Shown: in pieces, positions 1 through 4,340 of the stretch
Numbering within the stretch: the first letter of the stretch is position 1
Layout of the letters: each line of letters starts with the position of its first letter
Origin: an uncultured Rhizobiaceae group bacterium
GTDB lineage: Bacteria > Pseudomonadota > Alphaproteobacteria > Rhizobiales > Rhizobiaceae
Assembly: GCA_937944075.1 (NCBI GenBank)
Contig: CALDZZ010000040.1
Coordinates: 1 to 5,905 of the forward strand
Direction of reading: 5' to 3'
Length of the DNA: 5,905 bases
Position numbers and translations under genes: made by a program
The notes under the pieces: model-generated
Told to the model about the DNA's origin: nothing
Database searches by the model: none
Seen by the model: the letters and a program-made list of their open reading frames with translations, nothing else

Positions 1-231
1 TTTGAAAGCTGAATTATAGCTTAGAAGGCGATCTTCCTGATCATATATTACAAAACCATCTTCAAGGCCTTCAATTAATTCATTGAAGGATGTTTTCAGG
101 TTTTCAAGTTCTGTCTGAGCGTTGTTTAACTCACTTTTCAGCGAATCAAGCATTTGCGCAGATAGTTTTTTGATGGAACTGCCCTTAGTCCCTTGATTTT
201 TATCAGAATTTTGGCTCTTGTCCCAGCTCAT
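1..231 (-). CDS. PAS-domain sensor protein, N-terminal part (cut by left edge)
   Basis: An open frame on the minus strand starts at ATG 231-229 and runs through the left edge with no stop, giving 77 residues. An in-frame TAA lies five codons upstream, so this is the first possible ATG. A Shine-Dalgarno-like AAGGGG (248-243) sits 11 nt before it. Residues 1-20 are polar and Ser/Lys/Gln-rich. Residues about 21-52 (KKLSAQMLDSLKSELNNAQ and on) look like a short coiled coil. From residue 53 the sequence LIEGLEDGFVIYDQEDRLL followed by SYNSAF matches the start of a PAS domain (the 'l..l.dGfvlyD.ddrl...N.af' pattern of PAS-containing histidine kinases and diguanylate cyclases). No transmembrane segment precedes it, so a cytoplasmic sensor is likely. 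The output domain is outside the window, so kinase versus GGDEF/EAL cannot be decided. It is transcribed divergently from the TerB-like gene. Confidence 0.75.
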   Translation of the reverse strand, partial: MSWDKSQNSDKNQGTKGSSIKKLSAQMLDSLKSELNNAQTELENLKTSFNELIEGLEDGFVIYDQEDRLLSYNSAFK

Positions 232-290
232 GAAACGAATTGCCCCTTATTTGTTAATCGCCTAGCAAAACTCAATATTCAAATTAGTAA

Positions 291-319
291 TTGGTTATTG
301 ATAATAAATGGTTTATTTT
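291..319 (+). promoter_or_regulatory. Weak candidate promoter for the TerB-like gene
   Basis: TTGGTT (291-296) and TATTTT (314-319) are separated by 17 nt and would start a transcript about 32 nt upstream of the ATG at 358. The match is only 3/6 and 4/6 to sigma70 consensus, in an AT-rich spacer where such matches occur by chance. No convincing promoter was found for the divergent minus-strand gene, although it must lie in the same 126-bp spacer (232-357). Confidence 0.25.
295..307. repeat. Small inverted repeat TTATT-gat-AATAA in the divergent spacer
   Basis: TTATT (295-299) and AATAA (303-307) form a perfect 5-bp inverted repeat around a 3-nt centre, and a second odd palindrome, AATTA-g-TAATT, lies next to it at 282-292. 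They fall between the two divergent genes and overlap the proposed -35/-10 spacer, where an operator would be expected. In AT-rich DNA such short palindromes are common, so an operator role is only a possibility. Confidence 0.25.
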
Positions 320-357
320 TCAGTCTGGTTGGCAAAGGCAAGGGGGAGTAATATCAA

Positions 358-783
358 ATGGTAATTGTCGATAAACTAAAAGGATGGATCAATCAGGGTA
401 AATCAGTGCGCATGGTTGCTGATGATCTGCAACTTACGGGTGAGTTGATCCTCTTGGTGCGGATGATGTTTGCGGATGGTGAATTAAAACCTGCCGAGCT
501 CGATAATTTCAAGCGGATTTGCAAGATTGCCTTTGATATTCCGGAAGAGGATGTCCCCGAGGTCGTGGAATACCTTCAGGACTTTGGCTATGAAACCAAT
601 GTTGATGATGCAACAGCTGTTTTTGAGGGAATGCCCTGGGAGCGCAAGAAAACCCTGCTGGTTCATCTGCTCTCGATTGCGAAGGCTGATGATGTCATAC
701 ACGCAGATGAGGTTGAACTCATACGAAAAGTTTCAAGCCTCATGGGGCTGGATGCATCTGAAATTGCGAAAATGCGTTCATAA
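358..783 (+). CDS. TerB-like (tellurite resistance TerB family) protein
   Basis: A 141-residue, cytoplasmic, all-helical acidic protein with no signal peptide. It carries the two-fold pattern typical of TerB/DjlA-N domains (PF05099-like): residues 29-53 (ELILLVRMMFADGELKPAE) and 100-130 (LLVHLLSIAKADDVIHADE). Each is a hydrophobic helix followed by an acidic 'A-D-G/D-x-(h)-x-x-x-E' turn that in TerB binds metal (D40, E47; D111/D112, E118). TerB-domain proteins are linked to tellurite and stress responses and to membrane-associated metal-sensing complexes, but single-domain members like this have no firm function, and no other ter genes are seen here. The start is supported by a strong AGGGGGAG (341-348) 9 nt before ATG. 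Two stop codons in a row (TAATAA) end it. It is separated by 260 bp, a promoter and a terminator from the cobalamin genes, so it is probably not part of that operon. Confidence 0.8.
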   Translation: MVIVDKLKGWINQGKSVRMVADDLQLTGELILLVRMMFADGELKPAELDNFKRICKIAFDIPEEDVPEVVEYLQDFGYETNVDDATAVFEGMPWERKKTLLVHLLSIAKADDVIHADEVELIRKVSSLMGLDASEIAKMRS

Positions 784-849
784 TAAGCCTTCAAGTAACA
801 GGTTGTAACAAAGCTGTCGTATTTTCTGTCAATCGTGGCGGTAAAGCGT

Positions 850-878
850 TTGACCTGCTCCGGCCTTGGTCTTATGGT
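850..878 (+). promoter_or_regulatory. Candidate sigma70-type promoter of the cobalamin operon
   Basis: TTGACC (850-855) matches the -35 consensus at five of six positions. TATGGT (873-878) matches the -10 at four of six. The spacer is exactly 17 nt (856-872). The predicted start is near A885, only five bases before the long stem of the leader RNA begins (890). This fit between predicted start and RNA structure is what makes the promoter believable. Transcription would pass through the structured leader and its terminator before reaching the ATG at 1044. Confidence 0.5.
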
Positions 879-884
879 CTTTTC

Positions 885-1043
885 AAATTGATGATGCCTG
901 TTTAGGGGCTGAGAAAAATTCTGGTGAAGCTGACCCACTTCGGGGGCTAAAACAGAAATCATCCTGATGATGACGCGAGATGGTTTCATTCGTGTTTTTT
1001 CTTTCCCAAATTTGTATCAATAAAACTGTTACAGGAGAGTTTC
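885..1043 (+). promoter_or_regulatory. Structured 5' leader: candidate riboswitch/attenuator, class unknown
   Basis: The predicted leader RNA (about 159 nt) has three parts. First, a long stem joins 890-905 to 947-963: GATGAT/ATCATC, a 2x2 internal loop, CTGTTT/AAACAG, one bulged A, then AG/CT. Second, its enclosed core (906-946) can form a 4-bp hairpin GAAG/CTTC (926-929 with 938-941). The loop of that hairpin contains CCC (934-936), which is free to pair with GGG at 906-908 as a pseudoknot. A further AGAA/TTCT pairing (912-915 with 919-922) is possible. Third, 955-963 can instead pair with 979-987 (GAAATCATC with GATGGTTTC, nine pairs, one U-G), which would break the terminator hairpin. Stem and antiterminator therefore exclude each other, as in transcriptional OFF riboswitches. 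The B12 box and CCGCAACTG/GGAAGG-type motifs of cobalamin riboswitches are absent. The regulated operon suggests a corrinoid, a corrin precursor, cobalt or a methyl-donor-related signal, but the ligand is unknown. Confidence 0.5.
974..1000 (+). terminator. Rho-independent terminator hairpin in the leader
   Basis: CGCGAGATG (974-982) pairs with CATTCGTG (987-994) around the loop GTTT. The stem has eight pairs, two of them G-U, with one bulged A at 978. It is followed at once by six T residues (995-1000), then CTTT. The hairpin is of moderate strength, as is usual for a regulated attenuator. It ends only 43 nt before the ATG at 1044, and no good promoter is visible in that short gap. This argues that it lies inside the operon's own leader rather than serving only as the end of the TerB-like gene, though it could also stop read-through from there. 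Confidence 0.65.
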
Positions 1044-1274
1044 ATGCTACGTTGTCTTGGCTTGTTTTCAGCATTTTTTGTCATGCCAGCATCTGCACAT
1101 GCCCATCTTGGACATGTGGGTGAGTTGGCAGGCCATGCACACTGGATAGGACTGGGTGCAACGGTGGTTGCAGGCGCTATTGCCATTGCGGTGGGCAGTC
1201 TTGCTGACAAGGAAACTGAAGATGAGACTGATGAAGACAGCATTGCGGGTGAAGAGGCTTCTGCCGAGGGATAG
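1044..1274 (+). CDS. Small His-containing exported/membrane protein, DUF6732-like
   Basis: 76 residues. Residues 1-20 form a signal peptide-like segment (LRCLGLFSAFFVMPASAHA, with ASA/AHA as possible cleavage sites). Residues 20-34 carry a dense histidine motif, AHLGHVGELAGHAHW, followed by one hydrophobic helix (about 35-53) and a short acidic tail (55-76, DKETEDETDEDS...). This order (signal, HxGHxGELAGHxHW, one helix) is how I recall the small DUF6732 family, often found near cobalamin genes in alphaproteobacteria. Five histidines just outside the membrane plus an acidic tail suggest divalent-metal binding, perhaps cobalt, but no function is established. If the signal is not cleaved the protein would be anchored twice. 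A good AGGAG (1033-1037) lies 6 nt before ATG. It is the first gene of the operon, directly after the attenuator-like leader, and ends 5 nt before cbiX. Confidence 0.75.
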   Translation: MLRCLGLFSAFFVMPASAHAHLGHVGELAGHAHWIGLGATVVAGAIAIAVGSLADKETEDETDEDSIAGEEASAEG

Positions 1275-1279
1275 ATTAC

Positions 1280-2392
1280 ATGACTGAGAAACTTGGTATC
1301 ATGGTGTGTGGCCATGGCAGCAGGAACCAGAATGCAGCCAAGGAATTTTCCAAGGTTGCAACCGGGTTAAAGGAGCTGTTTCCCACAACGCCAGTTGAAT
1401 ATGGCTATCTGGAATTTTGTAATCCTGTGATCCATGCCGGTCTTGATAGTCTGCGTGAGCAGGGTGTTACAAAGGTGCTAGCCGTGCCAGGCATGCTGTT
1501 TGCCGCCGGTCACGCCAAGAATGACATTCCGTCTGTGCTCAATACCTATGCTGCACAAAATCCTGGCATGAGTGTTGAATATGGCCGTGAGCTGGGCGTA
1601 GATCTTAAAATGATCCGTGCAGCAGCTGCGCGAATTCAGGAATCAATTGATGCCTGCGAAACGGAAGTGGCGCCAGAGGAAACACTCCTTATGGTTGTGG
1701 GTAGAGGGTCTTCTGATCCTGATGCCAACTCCAATGTGTCAAAAGTCATGCGCATGGTTTGGGAAGGCATGGGGTTTGGATGGGGGGAGACCTGTTATTC
1801 GGGTGTGACATTCCCGCTTGTTGAACCTGGTCTTGAGCATGCTGCAAAGCTTGGCTACAAGCGCATTATTGTTTTTCCATATTTCCTGTTCACAGGTGTT
1901 TTGATTAAACGGATTTACTCCTATACGGACCAGGTTGCCGAGCGTCATCCTGATATAGAATTCGTAAAGGCCGGTTATCTCAACGATCACCCACTGGTCC
2001 TTCAGACGTTCCGCGATCGCGTTAATGAGATTGTTGAAGGCACAGCGGTTATGAACTGCCAGATGTGCAAATACCGCGATCAGGTTCTTGGGTTTGAAGA
2101 TCAGGTTGGCCTTGCTCAGGAAAGCCATCACCATCACGTTGAAGGTATTGGCGGTGGTCTTGAAAACTGTCCCTGCAAGGGCGACTGCGATGCTTCCTGC
2201 CGTGACGAGGAATTCTGCAAAAAGCACGACCTGCCATGGACACCGCTTCATACGCATGACCACAGTCATGACCATTCCCATGACCACAATCATGACCACG
2301 GGCACAGTCATGCGCATGATCATGGTCATCACCATCATCCGTATCCGCATGCTGACCATCCCCATGGTCCAAACAGTATGAAAAAGAAATAG
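1280..2392 (+). CDS. cbiX: Sirohydrochlorin cobaltochelatase CbiX, long form with Cys and His-rich tail
   Basis: 370 residues. CbiX inserts Co2+ into sirohydrochlorin, the early-cobalt entry to corrin synthesis, in the cytoplasm. Two chelatase halves are visible. The N-terminal half (about 1-125) has the catalytic-type histidines in VCGHGSRN (H12) and AAGHAKNDIP (H78). The C-terminal half (about 130-255) repeats the fold, but the matching sites read VVGRGSSDP and FLFTGVLIK, so it lacks both histidines. This is expected for long CbiX, where one half is active. After this come MNCQMCKYRD (C260, C263), an MxCxxC motif that in Bacillus megaterium CbiX binds an Fe-S cluster, then HHHH (283-286) and a second Cys cluster (C297, C299, C303, C307, C313). 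A His/Asp-rich tail (324-362) with HDHS/HDHN/HDHG units follows, probably a cobalt store or delivery arm. GAGGGA (1266-1271) overlaps the upstream stop and sits 8 nt before ATG. It is 5 nt after the small His protein and 9 nt before the next gene. Confidence 0.93.
   Translation: MTEKLGIMVCGHGSRNQNAAKEFSKVATGLKELFPTTPVEYGYLEFCNPVIHAGLDSLREQGVTKVLAVPGMLFAAGHAKNDIPSVLNTYAAQNPGMSVEYGRELGVDLKMIRAAAARIQESIDACETEVAPEETLLMVVGRGSSDPDANSNVSKVMRMVWEGMGFGWGETCYSGVTFPLVEPGLEHAAKLGYKRIIVFPYFLFTGVLIKRIYSYTDQVAERHPDIEFVKAGYLNDHPLVLQTFRDRVNEIVEGTAVMNCQMCKYRDQVLGFEDQVGLAQESHHHHVEGIGGGLENCPCKGDCDASCRDEEFCKKHDLPWTPLHTHDHSHDHSHDHNHDHGHSHAHDHGHHHHPYPHADHPHGPNSMKKK
2255..2302 (+). repeat. Four 12-bp tandem repeats coding the His-Asp tail of CbiX
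   Basis: Four consecutive 12-bp units begin CATGACCA (2255-2266, 2267-2278, 2279-2290, 2291-2302) and encode HDHS, HDHS, HDHN and HDHG. Less regular CAT/CAC codons continue to about 2365. Because the unit is a multiple of three, gain or loss of units by slippage would lengthen or shorten the metal-binding tail without shifting frame, so copy number may differ between strains. Confidence 0.8.
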
Positions 2393-2401
2393 GCAGACAC
2401 C

Positions 2402-3289
2402 GTGCCGCTTTTTGACAGATATCTGATTGTCGACTGGTCGGCTGCGAATACTCCCAAAACAGGCCAGGATTCGATTTGGATTTGTTTGTGCGGTGATGGT
2501 TGTGAAACGGTTTTGAAAAATATCAGTACCCGTGAAAGCGCCATGCAGTTTGTGGTGGAGACATTCGAAGTCTGTCTTTCGAGAGGTGAACGGATTTTTG
2601 CAGGATTTGATTTTGGCTTTGGCTTTCCTAGGGGGATGGCAAAACGGTTTGCGGGAAAAGCAAGCTGGAAATCTGTATGGTCAAAGATTGCCGAAGGGAT
2701 TACCGATAGTGCCACAAATAAATCCAATCGTTTTGAGTTTGCAGACAGAATAAACCGGGATGTATTTCCAGATGTTGATGGGCCATTTTGGGGACACCCT
2801 CATCAGCATGCCGGAAGATATCAATTCCTGAATCCCAAAAGGCCCAATTACTCGACTTTTCCTGAAAAACGGTTTGTGGAACAGCAGATAAAATCTGCCC
2901 AGCCTGTCTGGAAGCTTGCCTATACCGGATCGGTTGGAAGTCAGACCCTTCTGGGAATTGCCCATCTTGAAGCTTTACGAAAAGCTTTTCAGCACCGATT
3001 ATCCATCTGGCCGTTTGAAACACGATTTTCCGATGATCTTGATAAGCCTTTAACGGTTGCAGAAGTTTATCCATCCTTGTTTCCCGTCAGTGTTAAAGCA
3101 GGAGAGGTTAAGGATGCAGCGCAGGTAAGAACGCTTGCCCTCAAGTTTGAGTTGCTTGATCAGGAAAACAACTTTCACCAGTTGCTTTCAGCGCCTGCTG
3201 ACATGTCTGCCGGGGATAAGGATATAGTCTTGAATGAAGAAGGCTGGATTGTTGGTGCGGGTCATCACAACCAAGAGGTCACGTCATGA
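2402..3289 (+). CDS. RNase H-fold (DUF429-like) protein of the cobalamin operon, function unknown
   Basis: 295 residues, soluble, no signal peptide. I do not recognise a named enzyme, but the motif order matches the RNase H-like DUF429 superfamily. A first strand ends in an acidic residue (RYLIVDWSAA, D11). A second acidic strand-loop (FAGFDFGFGFPRG, D70) corresponds to the 'h-h-D-x-P-h-G-h-P' motif. VAEVYPSLFP (219-228) matches the E-x-Y-P motif, and an aspartate in KDAAQVRTLAL (D238) begins a helix. The tail has NEEGWIVGAG (278-287). These residues would place carboxylates around a metal site. A His-rich stretch WGHPHQHAGRY (130-140) in the middle is notable. The start is GTG at 2402, with only a weak AGGCAGA (2391-2397) before it. 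No better start lies nearby, and the MPLFDRYLIVDW opening fits the first strand. It lies between cbiX and cobH, with an ATGA overlap to cobH, so a corrin-linked role is inferred from position only. Confidence 0.72.
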   Translation: MPLFDRYLIVDWSAANTPKTGQDSIWICLCGDGCETVLKNISTRESAMQFVVETFEVCLSRGERIFAGFDFGFGFPRGMAKRFAGKASWKSVWSKIAEGITDSATNKSNRFEFADRINRDVFPDVDGPFWGHPHQHAGRYQFLNPKRPNYSTFPEKRFVEQQIKSAQPVWKLAYTGSVGSQTLLGIAHLEALRKAFQHRLSIWPFETRFSDDLDKPLTVAEVYPSLFPVSVKAGEVKDAAQVRTLALKFELLDQENNFHQLLSAPADMSAGDKDIVLNEEGWIVGAGHHNQEVTS

Positions 3290-3915
3290 CTGCCTTCGAC
3301 TATATTCGAGACCCTCAGGAAATTTATCGCCAATCCTTTGCAACGGTTGAACGTGAGGCGGAACTCTCCCGCTTGCCGGATGCCGTACGAACGATTGCAA
3401 CGCGTTTGGTTCATTCCTGCGGCATGGTGGATGTTCTGGATGATCTTGAATTTTCGCAAAACGCAATCGAAGCGGGCAAGGCTGCACTTGAGGCAGGTTG
3501 TACTATTTATTGCGATGTCGAGATGGTAAAATCCGGCATTATCGAAAAGTTTTTGCCCGCCAATATCAAACTGGCCTGTACGTTGAATGACGGGCGTGTT
3601 CCGGAACATGCCAAGGCGATTGGCAATACACGCTCTGCAGCGGCTGTTGATTTTTGGGACGAATTGGAAGGGGCCATCGTCTTGGTCGGCAATGCGCCAA
3701 CGGCTCTTTTCCGGCTTTTGGAGCGGGTTGGCGAAGGCACTTCAAAACCTGCACTTGTGATTGGCATTCCGGTTGGTTTTATCGGTGCAGTGGAATCCAA
3801 ACAGGCACTGTCTGGCAATCAGTTCGGACTTGAGTTCATAACAGTGCATGGTCGACGTGGTGGCTCTGCCATGGCAAGCTCTGTGATCAATGCGCTGGCA
3901 GGAGGATTGGGCTAA
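3286..3915 (+). CDS. cobH: Precorrin-8X methylmutase CobH
   Basis: 209 residues, the usual family length. The enzyme moves the methyl group from C11 to C12 of precorrin-8X to give hydrogenobyrinate (or the cobalt form in the early-cobalt route). Family landmarks are in order: YIRDPQEIYRQSF (6-18), LVHSCGMVDV with catalytic His43 (41-50), CDVEMVKSGI (76-85), NTRSAAAVDFW (114-124) with the active-site-type Arg116, GNAPTALFRL (135-144), PVGFIGAVESK (162-172) and GRRGGSAMASS (189-199). Its ATG overlaps the upstream stop (ATGA at 3286-3289), with an AGAGG (3274-3278) before it, so translation is probably coupled. The TAA overlaps the next ATG by one base. Because CbiX rather than CobN is the cobalt chelatase next to it, the natural substrate could be cobalt-precorrin-8 (CbiC activity). 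Sequence reading alone cannot separate CobH from CbiC with certainty. Confidence 0.94.
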   Translation: MTAFDYIRDPQEIYRQSFATVEREAELSRLPDAVRTIATRLVHSCGMVDVLDDLEFSQNAIEAGKAALEAGCTIYCDVEMVKSGIIEKFLPANIKLACTLNDGRVPEHAKAIGNTRSAAAVDFWDELEGAIVLVGNAPTALFRLLERVGEGTSKPALVIGIPVGFIGAVESKQALSGNQFGLEFITVHGRRGGSAMASSVINALAGGLG

Positions 3916-4340
3916 TGGGTGAACGACCAAAACTATCATTCAAAATGTTGCTAAATGCCTGGTATGGCATGTCGTTTGGCGTTGCGATCGGAATTTTAAT
4001 GCGGATGCCGGGGCCTGATGCCGTCATCCCGGCTTTTGCGATTAATCTTTGTGTCATGGCCGCTCTATGGCTTGGAATTGCGATTGGCGACCCGCAAGAA
4101 AAGAAGCGTGCCTATGCTGATATTTTTGCAGCCACATTTACCTTTGTGCTGGCAGCCGTCGCGCTTCGCACATATCCTGAAATTCTTGTGGCCGGGTTTT
4201 TCTTTCAGACCTGGTGGAGTCTCCAGCATCGCTCTGACGGGTTTGGTGTAATCGGGCCTATCTGGTTCTTGCTGTTTGCTTCCATGGCAAACCTTGCCTT
4301 CGGTCTTGTTTATCTTGCTTTGTTGCAGTGGTTCGTATGA
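3915..4340 (+). CDS. Small multi-pass membrane protein in the cobalamin operon, unknown function
   Basis: 141 residues, very hydrophobic. I do not recognise the family. Hydrophobic segments lie at about 12-30 (LLNAWYGMSFGVAIGILM), 36-58 (AVIPAFAINLCVMAALWLG), 68-85 (ADIFAATFTFVLAAVAL), about 88-101 (PEILVAGFFFQTWW) and 113-140 (IGPIWFLLFASMANLAFG and on), so four or five transmembrane helices. The charged loop GDPQEKKRA (58-66) probably faces the cytoplasm by the positive-inside rule. WWSLQHRSDGF (100-110) is the only polar motif near a membrane face and is a candidate functional site. A strong AGGAGG (3900-3905) lies 9 nt before the ATG, which overlaps the cobH stop (TAATG). The 3' end overlaps cobL by 4 nt. 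Tight placement between two corrin enzymes suggests a linked job such as cobalt or intermediate handling at the membrane, but this is inference. Confidence 0.7.
   Translation: MGERPKLSFKMLLNAWYGMSFGVAIGILMRMPGPDAVIPAFAINLCVMAALWLGIAIGDPQEKKRAYADIFAATFTFVLAAVALRTYPEILVAGFFFQTWWSLQHRSDGFGVIGPIWFLLFASMANLAFGLVYLALLQWFV

Noticed and set aside
814..832. PhoB box
   Set aside because: The CTGTC half-sites are 12 bp apart instead of 11, the flanking bases diverge, and no phosphate-related gene follows. It is kept only as a low-interest repeat.
784..849. Terminator directly after the TerB-like gene
   Set aside because: No GC-rich hairpin with a T-run is visible just after the stop. The first convincing terminator is the one at 974-1000.
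907..973. TPP riboswitch, because GGCTGAGA (907-914) and CCTGAT (963-968) match its conserved pieces
   Set aside because: The P4/P5 segment with CTGG.TAAT.CCAGCG is missing, the P3 arm is absent, and the downstream genes have nothing to do with thiamine.
663..989. 108-codon minus-strand frame across the TerB-like gene end and the leader
   Set aside because: It overlaps the real gene, the promoter and the structured leader, has no ribosome-binding site that I can see, and no family resemblance.
784..1043. AdoCbl (cobalamin) riboswitch upstream of the operon
   Set aside because: Expected from the operon type. GGTGAAGCTGACCC (923-936) faintly recalls its GGTG...GCTGCCCC core, and GACCTGC (852-858) recalls part of the B12 box. 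The full B12 box, CCGCAACTG, GCCACTG and GGAAGG motifs are absent, the two partial matches are in the wrong order, and the folded core is too short.
1739..2365. 208-codon open frame on the minus strand opposite cbiX
   Set aside because: It mirrors the His/Asp repeat codons (its start is Met/Val-rich low-complexity sequence), has no recognisable domain, and lies wholly inside a well-supported gene.
4328..4336. GTG at 4328 as the cobL start
   Set aside because: It adds only MVR before the normal family start, has no ribosome-binding site, and breaks the ATGA overlap style of the operon. ATG 4337 is preferred.
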